Shown in pieces: positions 39,553-49,794 of a stretch of DNA of 64,000 nt; within the stretch, counting starts at the first letter, position 1; every line of letters begins with the position of its first letter. Source of the DNA: Leguminivora glycinivorella (lineage: Eukaryota; Arthropoda; Insecta; Lepidoptera; Tortricidae); assembly GCF_023078275.1 (NCBI RefSeq), contig NC_062992.1, positions 12,785,706 through 12,849,705 of the forward strand, read 5' to 3'. A program made the position numbers and the translations under genes. The notes beneath the pieces are model-generated. The model made no database searches, was not told the DNA's origin, and saw nothing but the letters and a program-made list of their open reading frames with translations.

Positions 39553-39602
39553 CCATTCCTTTGGCTAGTCTGTGGCCAAGAGTAAGCCTATTAAAAAAAA
39601 AA

Positions 39603-40315
39603 GTTATGAGTAGGTACGTTTGTGTTCTAAAAATACACAAAAGCTTACGATAATACCGTTATAGTAGCTAGCTATCTTTATCACTCTTCCGTATTGGCGC
39701 GACAGAGCCAGTCTGCGCTTCGATCGGCGTCTAGCGAGGACGATTGTCATTTCGGGTAGACCGGCAGCCGTTTTACGTACGCAAGCGATGTGACGTGTCT
39801 TTTATAACTATACCTAGATATTTTTCTGGCACGAACGTCAAGTTGTTAGTGCTTGACAAAATAAAAACATCTACAATCCTTTTATCGATAAATATTAGCC
39901 TTACATAAGTAAGTTTATTAATTAATTACCCCTAATAATAATCTCTAAAATCTTGAATAATTATGTAAAGTAACAAAATATTGTTCGTTTTATTATTCTT
40001 GTCCATTTATTTTCAAACATGTGACATTTGTATAAAACATTAATGTTATATACCTACACCTAAATTAGAGCCTATATTCCCTAAACGGGGTAGGCAGAGC
40101 ACATGAAACTACTCACGATCCGGTACCACGGCAATAATTAATGAAATAATTAATGACATATTATAATGTAAGTTATCGATGAACTAAATATCAGAAGGAA
40201 GTCACTAGTGTCACTTCGATCGTGATCGTGCCAGAAAAATATCTAGGTATACCTACTTATAACAGTTATAACCCTATACATGACAACAGTGATTTTCACG
40301 TTTTACTTTACTTAC
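39603..40315 (-). other. ORP intron 1, near the first coding exon
   Basis: No exon. At 40085-40135 there is a fragment of the GTAGGCAGAGCACATGAAAC repeat also found inside 8808-9261. An imperfect pair around TATACCTAGATATTTTTCTGGCACG (39810) and CGTGCCAGAAAAATATCTAG (40226) frames about 440 bp and may be a degraded TIR element. Confidence 0.5.
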
Positions 40316-40402
40316 GCTTGTCCGAGGCCGCCGTGTCGGAGTGTTTGACTTGAGCAGACATGTCCCCGCTACACGAGTCTGTCACCAGCCATTTTATTTG
40401 AG
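40316..40402 (-). CDS. ORP3/6/7-type protein, first coding exon with start codon
   Basis: The acceptor AATATTTTTGTTCGCAG opens the exon at 40402; the donor GACAAGC/GTAAGT closes it at 40316. The start ATG (40361-40359) opens MSAQVKHSDTAASDK and leaves one base that makes Pro with exon 2 at 25105-25252. A 7-codon upstream ORF (MAGDRLV) starts in the same exon and stops eight bases before the main ATG. Since an acceptor precedes it, at least one non-coding exon should lie further right. The link to exon 2 spans about 15 kb of repeats and rests on phase agreement alone; alternative first exons are possible. Confidence 0.65.
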
Positions 40403-40743
40403 CTGCGAACAAAAATATTAACAATTAACAAATCAGCCAAGCGTTATTTGGCTGATTAATAAGCGAGACGACTGAAAAAACTAATTAGTCCGTCAGTTAG
40501 ATTATCAAAGAATTTTGGACACATATTTTTTTATTTTTTCTCATAAACGAAAAATGACGACGGCACAGTGCGTTGAAGTTTCGCGTGACGTCACGCCTAG
40601 GTACAATTTTTAATTAGAAGTGACGTCAGAAGCCCCCACTCCGGAACTTTGATGCTCTATATCTTTGTATTTTTTTATTAATTACAAAAAGTGAAAAATA
40701 CGTGTTTAGTATTTTCTGGACGATCTAACTGACGGACTAAACA
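40403..40743. other. ORP upstream intron or 5' flank
   Basis: An imperfect pair AACTAATTAGTCCGTCAGTTAG / CTAACTGACGGACTAA-type sequence (about 40480-40740) brackets roughly 260 bp containing CGCGTGACGTCACGCC; probably a small MITE. No gene. Confidence 0.5.
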
Positions 40744-40756
40744 GAATGCCATTTTT

Positions 40757-41362
40757 AGGGTTCCGTAGTCAACTTTTAACCCTTAATAACCCTTATAGTT
40801 TCGCCATGTCTGTCTGTCCGTCCGTCCGTCCGTCCGTCCGTCCGTCCGTCCGTCCGTCCGTCCGTCCGTCCGTCCGTCCGTCCGTCCGTCCGCGGATAAT
40901 CTCAGTAACCGTTAGCACTAGAAAGCTGAAATTTGGTACCAATATGTATATCAATCACACCAACAAAGTGCAAAAATAAAAAGTGGAAAAAAATGTTTTA
41001 TTTGGGTACCCCCCCTACATGTAAAGTGGGGGCTGATATTTTTTTTCATTCCAACCCCAACGTGTGATATATTGTTGGATAGGTATTTAAAAATGAATAA
41101 GGGTTTTCTAAAATAGTTTTTTGATAATATTAATATTTTCGGAAATAATCGCTCCCAAAGGAAAAAAAAGTGCGTCCCCCCCCTCTAACTTTTGAACCAT
41201 ATGTTTAAAAAATATGAAAAAAATCACAAAAGTAGAACTTTATAAAGACTTTCTAGGAAAATTGTTTTGAACTTGATAGGTTTAGTAGTTTTTGAGAAAA
41301 ATACGGAAAACTACGGAACCCTACACTGAGCGTGGCCCGACACGCTCTTGGCCGGTTTTTTA
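40757..41362. mobile_element. AGGGTTCCGTAG lepidopteran MITE with (TCCG)n microsatellite
   Basis: Left AGGGTTCCGTAG and right CTACGGAACCCT are inverted, and the element ends in the diagnostic GACACGCTCTTGGCCGGTTT. A run of about 19 TCCG units lies at 40817-40893. An apparent protein of repeated SVRP is only translation of the microsatellite. Confidence 0.85.
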
Positions 41363-41458
41363 TGTAGTCGTCATCCCTATTATACTACCTGTATGTGTAT
41401 TATACACTGAATTAGTTACCATACATTTATAACCTAACAACAAAATTAAAATTTTGAA

Positions 41459-41625
41459 AAAACCCCCCGACATAGTGGACTGATTTTCATGAAACATGGC
41501 TAAGAACACTCCCGACTAATTCAGCATTCAAACAAAAAAACTAGATCTAAATCGGTTCATCCGTTCGGGAGCTACGATACCACAGACAGACACACACACA
41601 AACATAACTTTTTTTTCGCTGGGTA
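41459..41625 (-). mobile_element. AACCCCCGACG MITE copy
   Basis: Minus-strand copy: AACCCCCCGACATAGTGGAC at the left and AGTTATGTTTGTG-type text at the right; internal CGGTTCATCCGTTCGGGAGC. Confidence 0.75.
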
Positions 41626-41859
41626 GGTGTGAAAACAACATACACTTGTAGAGCTGAATTATATTTAATTAGTAAAAATAGAAAAAAACGACGTTATTTA
41701 AAGGTATTTATACTCTATTTTATAGAACTAAATACATACTGTGTAGTGTGCCAGATCACATGCACTTAAACTAATTTCACTGAATCACACCTGCCGGTTG
41801 ACCTTTGACCCATAGTTCAACAACCTCATCTAAAGAAATAAAGAAATAATTTTCTCACA

Positions 41860-42720
41860 ATGACATCACTTGAGGCAATCAAAGAAACCCAAAAGTCACT
41901 GGAATCCACATGTGCACAGAGATTTGCAGAACTGGAGAAAGCGCTGTTGTCTTCATCTTTTCAGCCACACACCACAATTCAAAACCTCAGTGAAGATCTC
42001 ATTAAATTAAAAGATTATGTCAATGGCACAATAAATCTCCTGCGGCAGCAAATTGAGGCGATCAGCAATACTGTGGACTCCATAGAGATGCGACATCGCA
42101 GGAAGTACTTGCTGTTTACCGGTGTCCCGGAGGAGGACAATGAAAATATTATTGACACCATGGTTGCAGTTTGCCAGGATAAATTATCTCTGCCTGAAGT
42201 GACTTGCAGCTCCATCGCAGTCTGTCACAGGTTGGGTGGCAAATCTGAGCGAGTTAGACCGGTGCTAGTCAGATTCTCCGATAACAGGGTTAAAAACTCT
42301 GTATGGGCCAAAAAAACCTCTTTAAAAGGCTCTTCAGTAGTGTTGTCTGAGTTTTTGACACGGGAAAGGCAGTCATTATTTACTGCGGCCCGTAAACACT
42401 TTGGGATGCGCAAGGTCTGGACCCTAGATGGCAACATATATGTAAAGATGGATAGCGGCAAGAGGGAGCGAGTAACTACATCTGAGCAGCTTCTTGCCTT
42501 GACTTCACAACAGGCTCCCATCCAGTCAACTACGCGCGTCTCAGCTCCGTCGACGACCATAGACCCTACGGCGGATCCGTTGCCCGAGTCGTCAGACACT
42601 CAAGCTGAAGCCGCTGCAGTTGCTGCAGCCCCCACACCGGCGCCAGCCCCTAAGGCGCAAGCGAAGGCCGCGGCCAGTAAAACCAAGCTGGGTGAGGAGC
42701 GCCGTACTCGGCGCACATGA
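41860..42720 (+). CDS. LINE ORF1 protein (coiled coil plus RRM-like, L1/CR1 type)
   Basis: Intact 286-residue frame from ATG to TGA. Residues about 1-75 are a heptad-rich coiled coil (LEAIKETQKSLESTCAQRFA, LKDYVNGTINLLRQQIEAI). Residues about 85-200 resemble the RRM and C-terminal domain of L1-type ORF1 proteins (KYLLFTGVPEE, VCHRLGG, RPVLVRFSDN, VLSEFLTRERQSLFTAARKH). The tail is Ala/Pro-rich and basic. No CCHC knuckles. In this protein class trimers bind the element RNA and chaperone it (family knowledge). ORF2 begins 540 bp downstream. Confidence 0.85.
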   Translation: MTSLEAIKETQKSLESTCAQRFAELEKALLSSSFQPHTTIQNLSEDLIKLKDYVNGTINLLRQQIEAISNTVDSIEMRHRRKYLLFTGVPEEDNENIIDTMVAVCQDKLSLPEVTCSSIAVCHRLGGKSERVRPVLVRFSDNRVKNSVWAKKTSLKGSSVVLSEFLTRERQSLFTAARKHFGMRKVWTLDGNIYVKMDSGKRERVTTSEQLLALTSQQAPIQSTTRVSAPSTTIDPTADPLPESSDTQAEAAAVAAAPTPAPAPKAQAKAAASKTKLGEERRTRRT

Positions 42721-43260
42721 CGTTCTTCTTCGTAGCTTGTAGGATTACTTTCTTTTAGTTACCCCGTCCGATAACGGGTTTCACATTGTGACTGTATGCG
42801 ATTTATCACGACGGTATCTTACACTGCTTTTCGCGTCCAACCTTCTTTTTTGTCTAAATTATAATAATTTAACTTCTTTTACCCACTTTCTTACTTTGTT
42901 AATTTGTCTAGTGTGCTATCTGTCAGTTGTCACTGGCTAAGCTGTCAAATGGTCGATATCTGTCAACTACCTGATTTCGTTCGGAAACAAGACATATTTT
43001 AATGATTTTCTTTAATGGTTTGGACGCGTTTCGTTAACCGTTTTATATGTCTGTTCTTTTTTTTTTTTTTTACTGGTTTTGCATGTTTGTTTGTACTACA
43101 AAATATCTTAGTTTTCTATTTGTTTGTTGATTGTGAACGGTCAACCGGCGGGCCACGCAGTGCCGGTTAATTGTACCAATAGTTATACTTTAATTTTATC
43201 ATATTATATTTTTATTTATTATATTTATAATATTCATTTATATAAATTACTTACCTGCCT

Positions 43261-43584
43261 TTGATTGTTATGTCTGATGATGACAATGTATCTTTTCACT
43301 CTGCCTGCGACTTGTCAGCCTCATTTCACTCACTTAATAACACTGTGTCTGAGCCTGAAACACTGGGCACCCTTTTAACGCACGAATTTCAAAATAGCAC
43401 AAAACTGTTAAATGTTTGTCACATAAATGCGCAAAGCATTCCGAGTCACTATAATGATCTTCTGGACACCTTTTCATCTTGCCAAGCCCATGCCATTCTC
43501 ATATCGGAGACTTGGTTAAAACCTAACCTCGCTTCTACGTCGTACGGGCTCCTGGCTATGTTTTGTTGCGCAATGACCGCGTAG
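43261..43584 (+). pseudogene. LINE ORF2, N-terminal part of the endonuclease, cut by a frameshift
   Basis: MIVMSDDDNVSFH opens the frame, followed by the apurinic-endonuclease start (LLNVCHINAQSIPSHYNDLL, ILISETWLKP). Around 43535-43560 the frame is lost: this frame ends at 43584, while the correct continuation (APGYVLLRNDRVGKGGGG) lies in the frame of 43563-46214. A single-base indel explains it, so the element is not autonomous in this copy. Confidence 0.85.
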
Positions 43585-46214
43585 GCAAAGGTGGAGGTGG
43601 TGTTGCGATCTACCTTCGTAGCGACATCCCTTTCAGTATTTTAGACTCCTCTCCCTCTCAATTTTCCAACAACATGGAGTACTTGTTTATAGAAGCTAAT
43701 GTCACGGGTAGAAAGGTCGTACTTGGGGTCGTCTACTGCCCACCTACGGTCGATTATTTCACAACCTTAGAGTCGTTGCTCATTTCTTTTGCGTCAGAAG
43801 GTACACATCACATTATCATGGGTGATTTTAACACAGATCTTTTAAAAAATAATTTCCGATCACGTAATTTGCTGTCCATACTAGATTCCGCGGCACTTTC
43901 TGTTCTCCCATTAAAACCAACACACAGTAATATCGACACGTCAGACTCCTGGTTGGATCTTATTCTTACATCATCCACTGACCATGTGAGTAAATTGGGA
44001 CAGCTATTAGCTCCAGGTTTTTCTCGACACGATCTTATTTTTGTCTGTTACAAAGTACGACCTCCTAAATCACAAGCAATTAGTATTAAATTACGGAGCT
44101 TTGCACGGTTGGACACAGAGGCACTTTTGCGAGACGCGCGTGCAATTGACTGGGTACCCACACTAATGACTTCAAATGTTGACGAGGCGGTATGTGCACT
44201 TAACACGGCTGTCTTAAAACTGTTTGACACTCATGCGCCCGTTCGTGATGTCAAACTAAAACGCCCGCCTGCGCCTTGGATTACCCACGCGGTCCGTATT
44301 GCGATGACGAGGCGGGATCGTGCATTCCGCAAGTACAAACGCGATCGTTGCGGCGATAACTGGGATGCCTTTAAAATTATTAGGAATCGGTGCAACAAAA
44401 TTATTAGGGATGCTAAACGTAAATATATTCACCAAAATATTGTTTCATGTTCACCAGCTGACACCTGGAAGTTCCTTAAAACTATTGGCGTAGGCAAATC
44501 TTCAGTCCATTCGAATATCTCAGCTGCTTTTTCTCTGAACGATTTAAACACGCACTTTTCAAAATCATTTTCGCTTGACCCTGCCACTGCGTCCAAAAGT
44601 ATCTCGTACCTTCGCGCTCTACCTTCTTCTTCTCGGTCTATCTTTACCTTCACGCCGGCCTCTGATGATGAAATTAGTAAAATAATTAAATCTATTAAGT
44701 CGAATGCCATTGGATATGACGAGCTAAGTAGGGTTATGGTATTGCATATCCTTGATTGCATTGTGCCTATTATAACGCATATCGTCAATCTCTCCATGCG
44801 TACAGGAGTCTTCCCATCTCTGTGGCGTAGTGCCTATGTAATTCCTCTCCCGAAAGTACCTAACCCCTCGTTGCTTAAAGAATTTCGTCCAATTTCAATT
44901 CTTCCGTTTTTGTCCAAGGTTCTGGAAGCCGTAGTGCACAAGCAACTGTCCATTCATATCTCTAATAACCACATTCTCTCGCCATTCCAGTCAGGCTTTC
45001 GTTCAGGGCATAGTACGACTACCGCTTTACTCAAGGTTATTGAAGATGTGCGGCAGGGCATAGAAGCGTCTCTTGTCACAGTAGTGGTATTAATAGACTT
45101 TTCAAATGCATTTAATGCTGTAAATCACGAGCTTCTCCTTGCCGCCCTCGATCATCTCAATATCTCGTCATCAGCGGCCGAGTGGTTTGCATCCTACCTC
45201 TGCGGTCGTCGGCAGGCCACACGTGCCAATCGGACACTTTCTGACTGGTGCGAACTTTCATCTGGTGTTCCTCAGGGCGGTATACTTTCTCCACTGCTGT
45301 TTTCTGTATTTGTTAATTTAATAACGCCCTTAATAAATTGCTCATATCACTTGTACGCCGACGACTTACAACTGTACACTCAAGTGGCGGTTGATAATAT
45401 GGACGAGGCTATAACGCGGCTAAATAACGACCTTTCTAGCATTGCATCCTGGTCGAAAGATTTTGGGATCGATGTCAACCCGTCTAAGTGTCAAGCTATC
45501 GTTCTCGGGACTCCGCGTTCTGTTTTACTCTCTGACTTCTCACATGTAAGACCCATTCTCTTTGAGAGTACCGTAATACCACTATCATCGCAAGTGAGGA
45601 ACCTGGGGTTGATCATCGATCGGGGCTTGACCTGGGAGCCACAAGTTTCTGACGTATGTCGCAGAGTTACAAATACATTAAGATCATTATACAGATTTAA
45701 ACATTTCTTGCCGACGAGCACTAAAATTCTACTCATACAGGCTCTTGTGCTTCCAATCGTTGATTATAGTGATGTGTGCCTTACTAATCTTTCACAAGGA
45801 CTCTTAGACAGGTTAGATAGACTTCTAAATAGTTGCATAAGGTTTATCTTTGGCCTCCGCAAGTACGATCATATCTCCATCTATCGCCGGAAACTTAATT
45901 GGCTCCGAATACGGGACCGCAGGAGTCTCAGAGTGCTGTGTATGCTGTACAGTATACTAAATGACCCAGCAATACCGGAGTACCTGCGGTCTAAATTTCA
46001 GTTTGTCACCGCACAGCCGGGCCGTGAGCTTCGTTCCTCCCGGAAACTCATTTTGTCAGTGCCTCTCTATCGCTCCGGATCCATGTCCAACTCTTTCACT
46101 ATGCATGCGATTCGTCTTTGGAATGATCTCCCTCTTGACATAAGGCAAAGTCAGACCAAGTCTCTGTTTAAGATCAAGTTGCGCAGACATCTTTTAGAAA
46201 AGTCTCATAACTAA
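43563..46214 (+). pseudogene. LINE ORF2, endonuclease remainder plus reverse transcriptase (CR1/Jockey superfamily)
   Basis: An 883-residue open frame. Endonuclease motifs: GGVAIYLRSD, IIMGDFNTDL (about residue 85), DSWLDLIL, RHDL. RT motifs: PLPKV and EFRPISILPFLSKVLE, FQSGFRSGHSTTTAL, LIDFSNAFNAVNHELL (first catalytic Asp near residue 511), SGVPQGGILSPLLFSVF, YADDLQLY (about 598) and LGLIIDRGLTW. The C-terminus is typical of Jockey/CR1 elements. The RT is complete with all catalytic Asp residues; only the upstream frameshift disables the ORF. Confidence 0.88.
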
Positions 46215-46550
46215 GAGTCGTAATAATTATAAGGCAGATATATATATTTATTTATGTATATATAATGTTACGTATGTATATTTATGTGTATTTGTAAGTA
46301 GGTATCTATATTATTTTAAGTATGTATATTTTTTTTAATATATATAATAGTAAGCTGTATGATATATATAATCATTTATGGTTATTTAGTAGGTATTCCA
46401 TTTCTCGTCATTGCGACATTTCCTGCACCTATTAAGCTCTTATAGATCTCTGTTTGGCCCAAAGGTTAGCTGGTAGAGAATGCCTTCTGGCATTAAGTTC
46501 GCCTTTTGTACATTTTTTTTACTGTAATAAAGTTTTTTAAATAAATAACT

Positions 46551-46814
46551 GTGCAATAAAGTTTAAAACACTAAATAAATAAAAAAAATCTAAATCGAAA
46601 GAAATTAATTGTATTTGACTCAAAGAACCTTCCAAAAAAATTAAAGGAAATCAATCAAGGTTTATCTAGTAAGGCGGGGATTAGGAAAGGTTTTAGGGTT
46701 GGGCCGGAACGGAACCCTACGGTTAGAGGTCAAGGTCAGAGGTTAAACTGTCCTTGTACGGTAATAGTAAATTGAGCGTGGAACACAAGTTAAATATTAT
46801 AAACGAGAGCACAG
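46551..46814. other. Non-coding, nothing recognised
   Basis: No frame or hairpin of note; a GAACGGAACCCTACGG piece near 46710 recalls the AGGGTTCCGTAG MITE end. Confidence 0.35.
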
Positions 46815-47041
46815 TATAATAAAGAGTACTATCGTACAGTATGGCCACTCCCACTCCCCGCTGAAAGTGCCGCCCACCCCCTCTCGGTTACCTCACAGTT
46901 AACGCCTGTCAAAAACGTGAACAGTCGACCTGTCATATCTCACTCATACAAGCATGGTACGCGTTCACCTACACGAGCTTAGACTGTGTGTTAGGAACGC
47001 GCCTCTTTCATATATTTGATCGTCAGTGTCCGAGGTGTGAC
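46815..47041 (-). repeat. ACCTCGGACACTGGCGATC repeat, longest copy
   Basis: About 227 bp on the minus strand from CACCTCGGACACTGACGATC to GGGAGTGGCCATACTGTACG; it defines the family used to recognise the fragments at 6324, 23722, 25704 and 33648. Confidence 0.8.
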
Positions 47042-47377
47042 GGTAGCGACGATAAACCTTAGGGAACATAGCGGCAGGATCTTGAAGCATTCTATCCTTA
47101 GGTAGCGGGTATCAATAGGCTTTCAGGGGTTCAAAGCCTTGGCTCATATCAATAGGCTTTCAGATTTTATACATATAAGACTTATACAAGTATGCATATT
47201 TATTGAAATACCAATTTACGGAGAAGGAAAAGATTGTCAAAGAAACCGGGCTCTAACAAGCAAGCAGTATGATCATTGGCCTTCGAGGCTATAACAGACT
47301 TTACAGACTATACAAGCAATGTCAAGTGGGACGACAACGTTTTTTATGAGCATTGGGTACCTAAAAACATAAAAATA

Positions 47378-47482
47378 GCTTTTGCCCGCGGCATCGCACG
47401 CGTTAGAAAGAGACAAAAGTAGCCTATGTCACTCTCCATCCCTTCAACTTTTCCGACACACACACTTTCCCATTTATCATGA
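47378..47482 (+). repeat. AATATTAGTATGG-type repeat, truncated
   Basis: CTTTTGCCCGCGGCATCGCA and AGCCTATGTCACTCTCCATC, but the tail is deleted after CACACTTTCCCATTTAT. Confidence 0.7.
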
Positions 47483-47499
47483 AATGAAGGTAGCTTTCA

Positions 47500-48802
47500 T
47501 AAAAATCGTAGCTCCCGAACGGATAAACCGATTTAGATTTAGTTTTTTTGTCTAAAAGCTGAGTTAGTCGGGAGTGTTCTTAGCCATGCTTCATGAAAAT
47601 CGGTCTACTATGTCGCGATCGGGGGTTTTTTAAAAAATTAATTTTGTGGTCAGGTTATTTCAATTCAGTGCTTGTTGAGGGTCAATCGGTCCTCGCTAGG
47701 AGTATTACGGGCGGCCGATTGGCATTAGATAGGTACGAAGTGTGCGTTTTGTTTAGGTTTGGTTTTGTTGTATGTTAGGTTAGTTTGGTATTACAATAAT
47801 AATGTAGTGTACTACTGTACTGTGGCTATTTGTTGAATTATTTTAAATTGTCTATTATGTATTTGGTGAACTTTAAAAATGAATCAAGTGTTTCTTCTTT
47901 TTTAGTAAGTCCGTGTAAATTAAATGGCTCTGTGTTATGATACTGTCTAAGTAGTAAGTACAACACCATTCTTGAGATTGGTTGCCAAGAGGAGCCTAGG
48001 ATCCCAGTTCCATCCATGTCATGATCATGAGCAAAGGCAAAAAGTCTGAACAACGCTAAGAAGTTTAGAAATACAACCTTAGGTATCTTCTTGTTATAAA
48101 AACCACACAACACATGTGCCAAACATAACAACACAAGATAATTATACCTACAACTCACTTAGTTTTTTAAATTTCATGTCAGCACAACTTAATTAACACA
48201 TTGTGAAAGTCACTTTGAATTGTTATTGTTTAAAACATTGAACACAAAAACACATATACATATGTCATATAGTGAAGTAACACTGAAATACGAAGCGTTT
48301 TCTCCAAGAATCTAATCAGTTTGATTATTTGATAGAATCTTTATCACGTTATCATTTATGTTTGTTTTGTTTCTGGTACGATTGTCCGCGTGTATTTGAA
48401 ATCGGTCAACCATATAGGAAAGACGCAAGGTTCAAATTTGGTCCATTGCTGATAGTGCCTGGTATCTTGGACAGTAAAACACGAAATTTTTTTGATACAA
48501 TTCTAGTTTTTGAATCATAATTTCATATGTGCACATTTGCGATCAGTAGTGTTGAACGCATTGCATGCGATCAAAATTAAATTTAAAAAAAACACCCGAC
48601 CGCGACATAATAGACCGATTTTCATGAAACATGGCTAAGAACACTCCCGATTAACGATGGACTCAGCTTTCAGACAAAAAAAAAACTAAATCTAAATCGG
48701 TTCATCCGTTCGGGAGCTACGATACCACAGACAGACACACACATAGACAGACAGACAGACACGTCAAACTTATAACAACCCGTCGTTTTTGCGTCGGGGG
48801 TT
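47500..48802. mobile_element. Two facing copies of the AACCCCCGACG MITE enclosing about 0.9 kb
   Basis: A plus-oriented partial copy (47500-47650, ending ATCGGGGGTTTTTT) and a minus copy (48592-48802, from AACACCCGACCGCGACATAA to GTCGGGGGTT) face each other. The enclosed segment is not repeated elsewhere in the window and holds a candidate frame. Confidence 0.6.
47838..48158 (-). CDS. Hypothetical protein fragment, 106 codons
   Basis: Open minus-strand frame between two facing MITE copies. It has no ATG at its 5' end (it opens at GTG), but has protein-like composition: LVLLCLAHVLCGFYNKKIPK, hydrophobic FLNFLALFRLFAF, then HDHDMDGTGILGSSWQPI, YHNTEPFNLHGLTKKEE and FLKFTKYIIDNLK. It could be a terminal exon; TTGTAG lies just inside its 5' edge. 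I do not recognise the family. A chance frame in AT-rich DNA is possible. Confidence 0.3.
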   Translation of the reverse strand: MSCRYNYLVLLCLAHVLCGFYNKKIPKVVFLNFLALFRLFAFAHDHDMDGTGILGSSWQPISRMVLYLLLRQYHNTEPFNLHGLTKKEETLDSFLKFTKYIIDNLK

Positions 48803-48880
48803 AAAAATAATGAAGGTATATTATATGCACATTTTTCATACATTTCTGGATTCGCATAAAAACAACCGCGCGCTGTAGTG

Positions 48881-48989
48881 TACAGTCAAGTGTAAAAATA
48901 TGGGTGCGTACAACTTATCAAAAATATGTCCCATAGCACTTTATGTCGGCGGAATAAGGTCTCGGTACATATTTTTGAGCGGATAAAAT
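48881..48989. mobile_element. TACAGTCAAGTG MITE, left part of a copy split by 12.25 kb
   Basis: Identical in layout to 36683-36818 up to GAGCGGATAAAAT, where it stops. The missing right end TTTTGCACTTGACTGTA is at 61244-61260. Confidence 0.85.
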
Positions 48990-49006
48990 GGGTTAGGATC
49001 ATGGGG

Positions 49007-49250
49007 TCTAAAACGCAACTCGTCTAAAGAGCGGCTCGTCTAAGTCGCAGGTGGTCTATTTCGCATCTCGACTAAATAGCAGTTGGTCTAAAACGCAACT
49101 CGTCTAAAGAGCTGCTCGTCTAAATCGTAGGTGGTCTAAATCGCATCTCGTCTAAACAGCGGTTGGTCTAAAACGCAACTCGTCTACAATTTTTCTTAAG
49201 TCGCAACTCGTCTAAGTTGCTAGAGGTCTATTCGCAACTACTCACGACGC
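49007..49250. repeat. 80-bp tandem repeat in the foldback terminus
   Basis: TCTAAAACGCAACTCGTCTA begins at 49007, 49087 and 49167, exactly 80 bp apart; each unit contains variants of CTCGTCTAAAxxGCxGxT. The mirror array is at about 60990-61230. Confidence 0.9.
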
Positions 49251-49794
49251 GCGCATTGACAATATTTCATAGTAATGACACCTAATTATTTATAGATGAC
49301 TTGAAAGTGCTAAATTAATTTCGCTTAAACTTTCCGAGATTTGGGGTGAGTAGGGTTCGCGGTGGGAGTCTCAAACCCAGAATTTCTTTGTTCACCTTTT
49401 ACTTTTATTTTCGGGTTGAATAAGCTCTATGATTCTTGTTTTAAAGGGGCTGTTCCCACGTGGTGGTGGAGGTAAATGCAACTGGTCCATTTTTTTTTTC
49501 ATGTTGTACAATGTTTGCATTGTTAATTAGAGTGTATATCGGTTATATATTATATGGCACACGTGTTCAGTGGATACATGTGAAACTCAATTTGATAGTG
49601 TAATAATGGAAAAAAACGTAGATATGTGCCTACTTCTTATGTTAATTTGCTATATAAATATTTTAAAAGAACTGTATGTTCTATATTAATAGACAGCCGT
49701 TTTCCTATTAAACTGTATCCCTTAAATTGTTTCCAATATTTCAGTTGCCAAATAAATAGTTGGTACTCGCGTCTGAATAAACCGTAGCCATAAT

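Larger units (their letters stand above)
38122..39602 (+). mobile_element. LINE 3'-tail repeat split around two LINE fragments
   Basis: AAGAGTGAACAAGCATCTCC...GTCTTTGCCT (38122-38184) and TTGGCTAGTCTGTGGCCAAG...AGCCTATT plus poly-A (about 39555-39602) are the two halves of a sequence seen whole, inverted, at 19866-19976. Between them lie LINE fragments in both orientations. Confidence 0.6.
41640..46550 (+). mobile_element. Near-full-length CR1/Jockey-type LINE
   Basis: Includes a 5' region of uncertain start (after the MITE at 41459-41625), ORF1, a 540-bp interval, the split ORF2 and a 3' UTR ending in AATAAAGTTTTTTAAATAAA near 46520-46550. No target duplication was identified. Sense orientation, opposite to the ORP gene. 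Confidence 0.8.

Noticed and set aside
39238..39568. Plus-strand frames of 62-72 codons
   Set aside because: Antisense of the Cys/His LINE C-terminus on the minus strand, which has clear family motifs.
40746..40979. Apparent protein with repeated SVRP/PSVR units
   Set aside because: Pure translation of the (TCCG)n microsatellite within a MITE.
42015..42599. Minus-strand frames within the LINE ORF1 and ORF2
   Set aside because: Shadows of the intact plus-strand LINE frames.
49007..49250. CRISPR-like regularly spaced repeat
   Set aside because: Contiguous 80-bp tandem units mirrored at the other end of a transposon in an insect genome; no spacers and no cas genes.
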